From the NCBI RefSeq assembly GCF_034119845.1, contig NZ_CP139420.1, positions 536,001 through 600,000 of the forward strand: a DNA stretch of 64,000 nucleotides, in the 5' to 3' direction. The notes beneath the pieces were generated by a model, which ran no database searches, was not told the DNA's origin, and worked only from the letters and a program-made list of their open reading frames with translations. Shown here piece after piece: positions 33,735-41,447 of this stretch (position 1 is its first letter; every line of letters begins with the position of its first letter). The position numbers and the translations under genes are program-made. The stretch is from Flavobacterium sp. NG2 (lineage in GTDB: Bacteria > Bacteroidota > Bacteroidia > Flavobacteriales > Flavobacteriaceae).

Positions 33735-34157
33735 ATGTATGCAATCGTAGAGATAGCAGGGCAACAGTTCAAAGTAAGCAAAGACTTAAAGGTTTATGTT
33801 CACCGTTTGGCTAACGAAGAAGGTTCAAAAGTATCTTTTGACAAAGTTCTTTTATTAGATGACAATGGAAACGTAACTTTAGGCGCCCCAGCTATAGAAG
33901 GTGCTTCAGTAGAAGCTAAAGTGTTACAACACTTAAAAGGAGACAAAGTTATCGTTTTCAAAAAGAAAAGAAGAAAAGGATACAAGAAAAGAAACGGTCA
34001 CAGACAGTATCTTACTCAAATTGTAATTGAAGGTATTACTGCAACAGGTGCTAAAAAAGCAGCTCCTAAAAAAGCAGCAGCAGAAGCAACTACTGAAGAG
34101 GCAGCTCCAAAAGTAAAAAAAGCTCCAAAAGCTAAAAAAGAAGATACTCAAGAATAA
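33735..34157 (+). CDS. rplU: 50S ribosomal protein L21
   Basis: 140 residues. The first ~100 residues are standard bL21 ('MYAIVEIAGQQFKVSKDLK', 'KRRKGYKKRNGHRQYLT'). After that an Ala/Lys-rich tail of about 38 residues ('KKAAPKKAAAEATTEEAAPK') extends beyond the E. coli length, as in other flavobacteria. It sits at the 50S surface on 23S rRNA. It is followed by rpmA after 24 bases, the conserved order. Confidence 0.97.
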   Translation: MYAIVEIAGQQFKVSKDLKVYVHRLANEEGSKVSFDKVLLLDDNGNVTLGAPAIEGASVEAKVLQHLKGDKVIVFKKKRRKGYKKRNGHRQYLTQIVIEGITATGAKKAAPKKAAAEATTEEAAPKVKKAPKAKKEDTQE

Positions 34158-34181
34158 TAACAATATTAAAACTAATACGTC

Positions 34182-34448
34182 ATGGCTCACAAGAAAGGTG
34201 TCGGTAGTTCCAAGAATGGTAGAGAATCAGAATCAAAACGTTTAGGTGTTAAGATTTATGGAGGACAAGCTGCTATCGCAGGGAACATCATCGTAAGACA
34301 AAGAGGTTCTAAACACAATCCAGGTGAAAATGTTTACATCAGTAAAGATCACACACTACACGCAAGAGTAGATGGAATTGTGAAGTTCCAAAAGAAAAGA
34401 GACAACAAATCATACGTTTCAATCCTTCCATTCGAAGTTGAAGCTTAA
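34182..34448 (+). CDS. rpmA: 50S ribosomal protein L27
   Basis: 88 residues. '[20 protein letters not shown]' at the N terminus reaches the peptidyl-transferase centre. '[18 protein letters not shown]' is diagnostic. The N terminus begins directly with MAHKKG, without the cleaved extension found in Firmicutes. Second gene of the rplU operon. Confidence 0.97.
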   Translation: MAHKKGVGSSKNGRESESKRLGVKIYGGQAAIAGNIIVRQRGSKHNPGENVYISKDHTLHARVDGIVKFQKKRDNKSYVSILPFEVEA

Positions 34449-34468
34449 TTGATTTTCTCAATCACAAC

Positions 34469-34500
34469 AAAAACCCAATTCGCAAGAATTGGGTTTTTTT
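34469..34500 (+). terminator. Rho-independent terminator after rpmA
   Basis: AAACCCAATT/AATTGGGTTT, ten-bp stem with CGCAAG loop, followed by T7. Confidence 0.9.
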
Positions 34501-34673
34501 GCTTTTTAATCAATTCACAACTTGCAAATAAACGTTTTTTTCAATTATTAAATCAATTTCTACTATAGTTATAAATTTACCTTTAAATTACCTGTTTTAA
34601 AGTCCTTTATTCAAATAAATTTTTATATTTACAAAGAGCTCAAAATGAAAATCAAGACTATTAAACAAGATAT

Positions 34674-35342
34674 ATGACCACTAAAAAAGCCTTTATTTTC
34701 GACCTAGACGGAGTAATTGTAGATACTGCCAAGTACCATTTTCAGGCTTGGAAAAAAATAGCAAACGAACTTGGAATCGACTTCAGTTTAGAAGACAATG
34801 AATTACTAAAAGGTGTTAGCAGAGTTCGTTCTCTAGACATCATTTTAGGACTTGGAAATGTAACCGCTTCACAAGAAGACAAAGACAAATGGTTGATTCA
34901 GAAAAATGAAGACTACCTATCCTACTTAGTCGATATGGACGAAAATGAAATTCTACCTGGGGTATTCCCCATTTTGAAATATTTAAAAGAAAAACAACAA
35001 CCTATCGCCCTAGGTTCTGCCAGTAAAAATGCACGACCGATACTAGAAAAAACAGGCATCCTCTCCTATTTTGATGCCATTGTAGACGGGAATGACGTAA
35101 GCAACGCCAAACCCGACCCAGAAGTTTTCTTGATTGCTGCCAAAAACCTAGGTATGCTTCCTGAGCAGTCTATTGTTTTTGAAGATTCGATTGCAGGGAT
35201 TCAAGCAGCTAACATCGGAAAAATGATCAGCATAGGCATTGGAGAAGAAAAAACATTGCATGAAGCGCGATATGTTTTTCAAGATTTTACCCATATCGAA
35301 ACACGCTTTATAGACAATCTAATCAATAAAAGAATCGGTTAA
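34674..35342 (+). CDS. pgmB: Beta-phosphoglucomutase
   Basis: 222 residues, HAD superfamily. The nucleophile motif DLDGVIVDTA has D10 and D12. 'LGSASKNA' and 'AKPDPEVFL' and 'FEDSIAGIQAA' are the later HAD motifs. It interconverts beta-glucose-1-phosphate and glucose-6-phosphate. It is followed by a GH65 phosphorylase after 40 bases, so it takes the beta-glucose-1-phosphate released from maltose. Confidence 0.94.
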   Translation: MTTKKAFIFDLDGVIVDTAKYHFQAWKKIANELGIDFSLEDNELLKGVSRVRSLDIILGLGNVTASQEDKDKWLIQKNEDYLSYLVDMDENEILPGVFPILKYLKEKQQPIALGSASKNARPILEKTGILSYFDAIVDGNDVSNAKPDPEVFLIAAKNLGMLPEQSIVFEDSIAGIQAANIGKMISIGIGEEKTLHEARYVFQDFTHIETRFIDNLINKRIG

Positions 35343-35382
35343 GCGGTTGATATACCAACACTAAACCTCAACACAAAACATC

Positions 35383-37689
35383 ATGAATCAAGATTATATA
35401 AAACCAGACAATTGGTCCATCATAGAAGAAGGATTTGATATCGAAAGAGTAAAATCTTCAGAGAGTTTGTTCAGCATTGGAAACGGAGCCATGGGACAAC
35501 GTGCTAATTTTGAAGAGAACTATTCTGGCGAAACATTCCAAGGAAGCTATATAGCCGGAATTTATTATCCGGATAAAACCAAAGTGGGCTGGTGGAAAAA
35601 TGGCTATCCAAAATATTTTGCCAAAGTATTGAATGCCCCTAACTGGATTGGTATCGAAATCGAGGTCAACGGCGAAGCATTCGACTTACATACTTGCACA
35701 AAAATTGCAGATTACCGTCGTGAATTGAACATGAAAGAAGGTTGGTACAACCGCTCTTTTGTAGCGACTTTACAAAATGGAACCGAAGTAGCAGTAAACA
35801 TTCGTCGTTTCCTTTCTTTGGATTTAGACGAAGTAGGTGTTATCAATTACGAAATTACGCCATTGAACCAAGACGCTACAATCGTCTATAAACCTTATAT
35901 TGACGCTGGAGTTACCAATGAAGATGCGAACTGGGATGAAAAATTCTGGGAACCGCTAGATGTAAATCAACAAGAAAATCAAGCTTTTGTAACGGCACAA
36001 ACCTTCAAAACACATTTCAAAGTCACGACTTTTATGCAAAATAGCATTTTAGAAAACGACAATAACTTGAACTTATCTCCATTGGCTACAGCCAAAACCT
36101 CAGACAAAGTGCAATTTACTTATGAAGTAGCTGTTGCAAAAGGTCAAAAATCAAGCATTCAAAAATTAGGTGGCTATACTGTTTCTTTAAACCACGAAAA
36201 CACTCAGGAAGCAGCCGAAAAAGTGATTCAGAAAGCTTTGGCTATTGGTTACAACCAATTGTTACAAAACCAAATTGACGCTTGGGCAAAGATTTGGGAA
36301 ATGTCAGACATTACGATTGATGGCGATGTGAAAGCACAACAAGGAATTCGCTTTAATATCTTTCAATTAAACCAAACTTATTTAGGAAAAGATAGTCGTT
36401 TGAATATTGGTCCAAAAGGATTCACAGGCGAAAAATACGGTGGTTCTACTTACTGGGATACCGAGGCGTATTGTATTCCGTTTTACATGGCAACCAAAGA
36501 CCAAGAAGTAGCTCGTAATTTATTGACGTATCGTTACAATCAATTAGACAAAGCGATTGAAAATGCCGAACAAAATCTAGGTTTCAAAAATGGAGCGGCT
36601 TTGTATCCAATGGTAACCATGAATGGCGAGGAATGCCATAACGAATGGGAAATTACCCATGAAGAAATTCACCGTAACGGAGCGATTGCTTTTGCCATTT
36701 ACAACTACTACCGTTTTACAGGAGATTACTCGTATATCCCAGAAAAAGGATTAGAAGTTTTGATTGGAATTGCCCGTTTTTGGCATCAAAGAGCGAGTTT
36801 CTCTACACAGAAAAATCAGTACATGATTTTGGGAGTAACAGGACCAAACGAATACGAAAACAACATCAACAATAATTTTTACACGAATTATATCGCCAAA
36901 TGGTGTATTGATTTTGCCAACGAGCAAATTCAGAAAGTCGCGATAGAATTCCCAAAAGACCACAAACGCATCATCGAAAAAGTAAAATTATCGGATGCTG
37001 AATTGCAGGAATGGAAAAAAGTGGCTAGTAATATGTATTTCCCAAAATCAGAAGAATTGGGGATTTACCTGCAACAAGACGGATTCTTGGACAAAGAATT
37101 GGTTCGCGTGAAAGATTTAGACAAATCACAACGCCCAATTAACCAAAAATGGTCTTGGGACAGAGTATTGCGTTCGCCTTACATCAAACAAGCCGATGTA
37201 TTGCAAGGTTTTTATTTCTTTGAAGATCATTTCAGCATTGACGAACTAAAACGCAATTTTGAGTTCTACGAATCGTTTACGGTACATGAAAGTTCGCTTT
37301 CGCCTTGTGTACACTCCATTCAAGCAGCCAAACTAGACAAAATGGACATGGCTTACGAATTCTACCTTAGAACCTCTCGTTTGGACTTAGACGATTACAA
37401 CAAAGAAGTGGAAGAAGGGTGTCATATTACCTCGATGGCAGGAACCTGGATGAGTATTGTAGAAGGATTTGGCGGTATGAGAGTTAAAAACAACCGTTTA
37501 CACTTTACTCCAAAAATCCCAAAAGAATGGAAAGGATATTCGTTTAAAATTAATTTCCGTAACCAAATCGTAAAAGTTGCAGTAACGGCTAGTGGAAGTA
37601 CTTTTTCTGTTGATGGCAATGAGGATTTAACCATTAATGTCAATGGGAAAGATACTGTTGTTTCACCAGAAAATGCATTAAGCATTTAA
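35383..37689 (+). CDS. Glycoside hydrolase family 65, probable maltose phosphorylase
   Basis: 768 residues, normal for GH65 phosphorylases: N-terminal beta-sandwich, linker, (alpha/alpha)6 barrel and C-terminal beta domain. The candidate general acid is Glu490 in 'VTGPNEYENN', the position equal to Glu487 of the Lactobacillus brevis enzyme. 'STYWDTEAYCIPFYM' and 'ECHNEWEITHEEIHRNGA' are substrate-site segments. It uses phosphate to split maltose into glucose and beta-glucose-1-phosphate. No signal peptide, so cytoplasmic. Kojibiose or trehalose specificity cannot be excluded. Pairing with pgmB supports a phosphorylase. Confidence 0.92.
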   Translation: MNQDYIKPDNWSIIEEGFDIERVKSSESLFSIGNGAMGQRANFEENYSGETFQGSYIAGIYYPDKTKVGWWKNGYPKYFAKVLNAPNWIGIEIEVNGEAFDLHTCTKIADYRRELNMKEGWYNRSFVATLQNGTEVAVNIRRFLSLDLDEVGVINYEITPLNQDATIVYKPYIDAGVTNEDANWDEKFWEPLDVNQQENQAFVTAQTFKTHFKVTTFMQNSILENDNNLNLSPLATAKTSDKVQFTYEVAVAKGQKSSIQKLGGYTVSLNHENTQEAAEKVIQKALAIGYNQLLQNQIDAWAKIWEMSDITIDGDVKAQQGIRFNIFQLNQTYLGKDSRLNIGPKGFTGEKYGGSTYWDTEAYCIPFYMATKDQEVARNLLTYRYNQLDKAIENAEQNLGFKNGAALYPMVTMNGEECHNEWEITHEEIHRNGAIAFAIYNYYRFTGDYSYIPEKGLEVLIGIARFWHQRASFSTQKNQYMILGVTGPNEYENNINNNFYTNYIAKWCIDFANEQIQKVAIEFPKDHKRIIEKVKLSDAELQEWKKVASNMYFPKSEELGIYLQQDGFLDKELVRVKDLDKSQRPINQKWSWDRVLRSPYIKQADVLQGFYFFEDHFSIDELKRNFEFYESFTVHESSLSPCVHSIQAAKLDKMDMAYEFYLRTSRLDLDDYNKEVEEGCHITSMAGTWMSIVEGFGGMRVKNNRLHFTPKIPKEWKGYSFKINFRNQIVKVAVTASGSTFSVDGNEDLTINVNGKDTVVSPENALSI

Positions 37690-37712
37690 AATACATCTAT
37701 AAACATACCTTT

Positions 37713-37755
37713 AGAAACCCATTCAGAAATTTAATTTTTTGAATGGGTTTCTTTG
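37713..37755 (+). terminator. Terminator after the GH65 gene
   Basis: AGAAACCCATTCA (37713-37725) pairs perfectly with TGAATGGGTTTCT (37740-37752), followed by TTG. Confidence 0.75.
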
Positions 37756-37869
37756 TCAATATACAATTGATTAAAAAACATCTCAAATCTAGTCAGGATA
37801 GATGAACAAAAACGTCTAGAATAGTACAAAATAGAAATCTCACCACAGATTTATAACCCCAAAAAGCTT

Positions 37870-38691
37870 ATGCTATACACAGGTCAACTCAATGAATTCG
37901 TAAGACTAGCCGAAATTGACAGTACTAATTGCGAATTATTAAAAGAAAAAATACAAGATGGTCTCAGCATCATTTGGACTCAAGATGACCTATGCATAAA
38001 GATTGATGGTGAAAAACAAAGTTTCAAGAAAAACACGATACTGTTTTTGACGGAGTACCATCAGGTCGAAATTATATCGGTCAAAAAAGTACGCCTTATC
38101 CGTTTTAATCGTGCTTTTTATTGCATTGCCAGCCATGATAGCGAAGTAGGTTGCAAGGGCATTTTATTCTTTGGTGCTTCACAATTACCTCAAATTAGTG
38201 TTCCAGAATCAGAATACGAGAAATTTGATTTGTTATGGAAAATGTTTGTAGTCGAAATGGACTCTGTAGACAACCTACAGAATGATATGCTACAAATGAT
38301 GCTTACCCGTTTACTTATTTTATCGACAAGAATTTATAAGGAACAAACGGAGTTAACCAACTTTGACCGTCAGCAGCTAGACCTTGTACGTGAGTACAAC
38401 TACTTAGTTGAAAGTCATTTTAAGACCAAGCACCAAGTAGCGGATTATGCCGAAATGCTCAACAAAAGCCCTAAAACCCTATCCAACGTATTCAAAAAAT
38501 ACAACGAAAAATCACCTTTGCAAATCATTCAAGACCGCATCATCCTTGAAGCGCGCCGTATGCTGCGTTACTCCGACAAAAGCATCAAAGAAATCGCTTA
38601 TGATAATGGCTATGATGACATTCAAGCTTTTAGCCGATTTTTCAAGAAAATGGAAGGAATATCTCCTTCAGATTTCAAGAAGGCCTTTTAA
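37870..38691 (+). CDS. AraC-family transcriptional regulator
   Basis: 273 residues: an N-terminal cupin-like sensor half (about 1-150, 'IDGEKQSFKKNTILFLTEYH') and C-terminal AraC double helix-turn-helix (about 175-270). The latter includes 'VADYAEMLNKSPKTLSNVFK' and 'KSIKEIAYDNGYDDIQAFSR' and ends 'KKMEGISPSDFKKAF'. It is a cytoplasmic activator or repressor. About 600 bases downstream a four-gene redox operon begins, with two 21-bp-spaced direct repeats at its promoter, the likely target. The ligand is unknown. Confidence 0.9.
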   Translation: MLYTGQLNEFVRLAEIDSTNCELLKEKIQDGLSIIWTQDDLCIKIDGEKQSFKKNTILFLTEYHQVEIISVKKVRLIRFNRAFYCIASHDSEVGCKGILFFGASQLPQISVPESEYEKFDLLWKMFVVEMDSVDNLQNDMLQMMLTRLLILSTRIYKEQTELTNFDRQQLDLVREYNYLVESHFKTKHQVADYAEMLNKSPKTLSNVFKKYNEKSPLQIIQDRIILEARRMLRYSDKSIKEIAYDNGYDDIQAFSRFFKKMEGISPSDFKKAF

Positions 38692-38714
38692 ATTGGAGCT
38701 AGATTCTTAAAATA

Positions 38715-39013
38715 ATAGCCCACAAATTTCACGGATACTACTGATGGTCATCGATTTTTAATGTGTTTTATTTAGCTATGTGAAAACACAGTGCTAACCC
38801 CTCTCAAGAAAGGAATTTAAAGTACTAACATTTCTATAGTCGTTTTCTATTAGAAATAAAGCCTCAACTAGGATTTACACTGTTTTTTGCCAAATTGTTC
38901 ACTTTTATAAATACTAAAGGTATTAGAAAAGGCTTCAACCCTTCTTTCCTTCTACACATTCCTTAATAGAAAATCCGTACCCATCAGTAGAATCTGCAAT
39001 ATCCGTGGGCTAT
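38715..39013. mobile_element. Possible 299-bp MITE-like element with 33-bp terminal inverted repeats
   Basis: Left end 38715-38747 and right end 38981-39013 are imperfect inverted copies: the outer nine bases (ATAGCCCAC) and inner ten (CTACTGATGG) match exactly and the middle partly, about 25 of 33. The interior has no gene. No target-site duplication could be recognised. Origin as a degraded palindromic repeat is also possible. Confidence 0.5.
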
Positions 39014-39223
39014 CTATCAAATCTGATTCATATAATACTCCCCTAAAACAACCAAACGAAACCTCTCAGCCCCGATTAAAGTGGAAATCCTTTTTGTTTT
39101 TTTTCAAAAACAAAAAGATTGAAACGGAAAGCGGGACAGATCACCCTAAAAGCACCTTGGTTTCTGCTCCAAAAACTAAAAAAACAGGCTTTTTTGGTAT
39201 AAAATAGGCTTGAAAGGAAAAAT

Positions 39224-39259
39224 GACCAACTCTTCGGGAAATCCGACCTAACTCTTAGG
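39224..39259 (+). promoter_or_regulatory. Two 21-bp-spaced direct repeats, likely AraC-family operator
   Basis: GACCAACTCTTCGG (39224-39237) and GACCTAACTCTTAGG (39245-39259) start 21 bases apart, two helical turns. The second contains the palindrome ACCTAA-CTC-TTAGGT. They end 13 bases before CACCTTTG, so the proximal copy overlaps the -33 region, a typical layout for AraC activators. Confidence 0.6.
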
Positions 39260-39272
39260 TGAACTTTCGTCG

Positions 39273-39280
39273 CACCTTTG
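39273..39280 (+). promoter_or_regulatory. Probable -7 element CACCTTTG of the redox operon
   Basis: One mismatch to TAnnTTTG, located 26 bases before the ATG at 39307. A weak -7 element fits dependence on an activator. Confidence 0.45.
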
Positions 39281-39306
39281 TACTAACAAATTAAAACAAC
39301 ACAATC

Positions 39307-39465
39307 ATGAAAACAATAGGAACTATTATTAGTGATTTGAAATCATTTTTTAGAACAAAAACAGTAGCCGAAAAACCACAGTTAATTGCTGTAGATCAAG
39401 CTCACTTTTGTGATGCACTTGCCATCAACGATTATTACTGTGATGAAAACAACTTATTTATATAA
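39307..39465 (+). CDS. 52-residue uncharacterised peptide, first gene of the redox operon
   Basis: ATG 39307 to TAA 39465. It starts MKTIGTIISDLKSFF, continues 'FCDALAINDYYCDENN' and ends LFI. The N-terminal third is amphipathic and the C-terminal part acidic with two Cys nine residues apart. No signal peptide or known domain was recognised. It ends 19 bases before the thioredoxin gene and is the first frame after the predicted promoter, which supports its reality. Two cysteines in a peptide encoded with thioredoxin suggest a redox link, but this is inference. Confidence 0.6.
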   Translation: MKTIGTIISDLKSFFRTKTVAEKPQLIAVDQAHFCDALAINDYYCDENNLFI

Positions 39466-39484
39466 TTAAAAAAATCAACATAAA

Positions 39485-39805
39485 ATGATACAACATTTAG
39501 ACAAATCAAATTTCGACAGCACTATAAACAACAACCCAGTTGTTCTAGTTGACTTTTTTGCCGACTGGTGTGGCCCTTGTACCGCTTTACACCCTACTCT
39601 TGAAGCCCTGGCTACTGATTTTGAAGGCAAAGCCATCATTTCTAAAATCAATGTAGATAAAAATCCAGAGTTGGCAGCACAATTTAAAATAAGAAGTATT
39701 CCTGCTTTGTTCTACTTTAAAAACGGAGAGATTGTAGGTACACAAAATGGAGTGCACAGTAAATCCGTAATCTCGAGTAACTTAAACAACATCTTAAAAA
39801 ACTAA
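39485..39805 (+). CDS. Thioredoxin family protein
   Basis: 106 residues, canonical length, with active site WCGPC (C29, C32) and cis-Pro in 'RSIPALFYF'. There is no signal peptide, so it is cytoplasmic. It reduces protein disulfides. It is followed by the OsmC gene after 4 bases. Placement in an AraC-controlled cluster suggests an inducible form distinct from housekeeping thioredoxin. Confidence 0.94.
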   Translation: MIQHLDKSNFDSTINNNPVVLVDFFADWCGPCTALHPTLEALATDFEGKAIISKINVDKNPELAAQFKIRSIPALFYFKNGEIVGTQNGVHSKSVISSNLNNILKN

Positions 39806-39809
39806 TATC

Positions 39810-40238
39810 ATGGGAAAGAAAATAAATATCAAAAATTTGCCATCAGGCTACCAATCTTTCATTACAAACGGAAGACATTCAGTAACGGGAGACGAACCTT
39901 TGACTAGCAAAGGAACGGATTTAGGTTTTTCGCCAGAGGATTTTATCCTTTCTAGTTTAGCGATGTGTAAGGTGGCCACTGTACGCTATATTGCTCGAAA
40001 AAACAACTGGCCTATCGAAGATGTAGATGGCGAATTTGAACTCAACGTAAAACGTGGCGCTGAAGGAAAACTATCAACTACAGTTACTGGAAGAATTAAA
40101 ATTGAAGGTAACCTTACCGAGGAACAAAAAACCGAATTACTCAGACAAGCAGACGCCTGTTATGTACATCGCATGATTGAAGGCGAATGGAATATTGAGC
40201 AGGTTCAAGAGTTAACAACAGAAAAACTGACAGTATAA
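39810..40238 (+). CDS. OsmC/Ohr-family peroxiredoxin-like protein
   Basis: 142 residues. The two redox cysteines of the family are visible: C53 in 'SSLAMCKVATVRY' and C117 in 'ADACYVHRMI'. OsmC proteins reduce organic hydroperoxides with thiols. The upstream thioredoxin could supply electrons. The gap to the YHS gene is 37 bases. Confidence 0.92.
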   Translation: MGKKINIKNLPSGYQSFITNGRHSVTGDEPLTSKGTDLGFSPEDFILSSLAMCKVATVRYIARKNNWPIEDVDGEFELNVKRGAEGKLSTTVTGRIKIEGNLTEEQKTELLRQADACYVHRMIEGEWNIEQVQELTTEKLTV

Positions 40239-40275
40239 AATAATTTAAACAATAATAATCCTTAATTTAAAACAA

Positions 40276-40737
40276 ATGAAAAATTTAAAATCAATTCTTG
40301 CAGTAGCGTTTATCGCTTTATTTTCTAACGGTATTTTTGCTCAAGTAGAGGCTGTAGACAAATCAGGTTTAGCCATTGGTGGTTACGACGTCGTATCTTA
40401 TTTTAAAGACCACAAAGCCACGAAAGGAAATGCAGCAAATGCTGAGAAAATTGGAAAAACAACCTATTATTTTGCTTCTAAAGCCAATGCAAAAGCATTC
40501 AAAGCAAATCCTCAAAAATATGCACCACAATGTAACGGATACTGCGCTTGGGGTGTAGCTGAAAAAGATTCGAAATTCTCTATCAATCCTGAGACTTTCA
40601 AAATTGTCGATAACAAATTATACTTATTCTTTAACGGTGATTTCAACGGACAACAAGTAAACACTTTAGATATTTGGAACAAAGACGAAGCTAAATACCT
40701 TAAAGCTATTGATAAAAAATGGGCAACTATTAAATAA
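40276..40737 (+). CDS. YHS domain-containing secreted protein
   Basis: 153 residues with signal peptide (1-22, 'FIALFSNGIFAQ'). The YHS region 'LAIGGYDVVSYF...' and 'PQCNGYCAWGVAEKDSKFSI' holds the likely metal-binding Cys pair. YHS domains occur in metal-handling proteins. This stand-alone, exported form is of unknown function. It is the last gene of the redox operon and the only exported member. Confidence 0.9.
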   Translation: MKNLKSILAVAFIALFSNGIFAQVEAVDKSGLAIGGYDVVSYFKDHKATKGNAANAEKIGKTTYYFASKANAKAFKANPQKYAPQCNGYCAWGVAEKDSKFSINPETFKIVDNKLYLFFNGDFNGQQVNTLDIWNKDEAKYLKAIDKKWATIK

Positions 40738-40757
40738 AAACACCTTTTTTATTTTTT

Positions 40758-40811
40758 CCGAAAATTCATAACCCTAAACAATTGTACGCTGTTTTAGTTA
40801 TGGATTTTCGG
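40758..40811. terminator. Long bidirectional hairpin between YHS gene and lrp
   Basis: CCGAAAATTCATAAC (40758-40772) faces GTTATGGATTTTCGG (40797-40811), one mismatch in 15. Pairing extends inward with CTAAACA/TGTTTTAG. Flanked by T-runs, it serves the convergent genes. Confidence 0.8.
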
Positions 40812-40832
40812 TTTGTTATTTTATAGAATTTT

Positions 40833-41294
40833 CTAAAAATGCAAAGCCGTACTATTCTTGATTTCCCCCATTACAAAAATAGTTTGGGTATTCCCAATAT
40901 TCTCAATAGTTGATAATTTATTCATGACAAAATCTTGATAACTCGCAACGTCTTCGACTAGAATTTTCAGCATAAAATCATAATCTCCTGCTATATTATA
41001 GCATTCGATAATTTCAGGTAAAGCAACAATGTCTTTTACAAAATTAGCTCCTACATTTCGAGCATGTTCTTTTAATCGTACATTACAAAAAACCGTCATT
41101 CCTAGTTTGAGTTTCTTTTTATCTAATAAAGCCACATATTTCATAATATATCCTTCGCGTTCGAGTCTTTTGATGCGTTCATAAACAGGAGTTGTCGTCA
41201 AGAATAATTCGGCCGCTAGCTCTTTTATGTTGATATTCGAGTCGGCTTGCAGTCGTTTTAGGATTTGAATGTCTGTAGCATCTAGATTTTCCAT
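40833..41294 (-). CDS. Lrp/AsnC-family transcriptional regulator
   Basis: 153 residues: N-terminal helix-turn-helix ('NINIKELAAELFLTTTPVYE') and C-terminal RAM/AsnC domain ('YNIAGDYDFMLKILVED'). Members sense amino acids and bind DNA as dimers and octamers. It is divergent from metE across 153 bases, so methionine-pathway control is likely, as with other Lrp members next to biosynthesis genes. The effector is unknown. Confidence 0.93.
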   Translation of the reverse strand: MENLDATDIQILKRLQADSNINIKELAAELFLTTTPVYERIKRLEREGYIMKYVALLDKKKLKLGMTVFCNVRLKEHARNVGANFVKDIVALPEIIECYNIAGDYDFMLKILVEDVASYQDFVMNKLSTIENIGNTQTIFVMGEIKNSTALHF

Positions 41295-41322
41295 AGGATA
41301 ATTTACGGCAAAAGTTAATTTA

Positions 41323-41364
41323 AAAGATGTGTTTTAGTTTTAAAAACTTCAAAAATACACTTTT
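41323..41364. promoter_or_regulatory. Imperfect palindromic region, candidate Lrp operator
   Basis: AAAAGATGTGTTTT and AAAAATACACTTTT flank the near-palindrome AGTTTTAAAAACT in the lrp-metE spacer. The symmetry is imperfect, so this is a candidate only. Confidence 0.35.
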
Positions 41365-41418
41365 ACAGTTAAATTTACTTAATAAACTTCATTAATTCAG
41401 TATTAATTACCAAGACAA

Positions 41419-41426
41419 TACATTTG
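41419..41426 (+). promoter_or_regulatory. Probable -7 element TACATTTG for metE
   Basis: Exact TAnnTTTG match 21 bases upstream of the metE ATG. No SAM or cobalamin riboswitch structure was recognised in the leader. Confidence 0.55.
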
Positions 41427-41447
41427 TAAAGTAAAAAATACTAAGAT

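Larger units (their letters stand above)
38692..39306. other. Long intergenic region with a TIR element and AraC-like sites
   Basis: No open reading frame is convincing in these 615 bases. The left part (38715-39013) is bounded by inverted repeats. The middle (about 39040-39200) is unstructured and A/T-rich with short T-tracts. The right end carries the promoter and repeats of the following operon. Confidence 0.6.
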
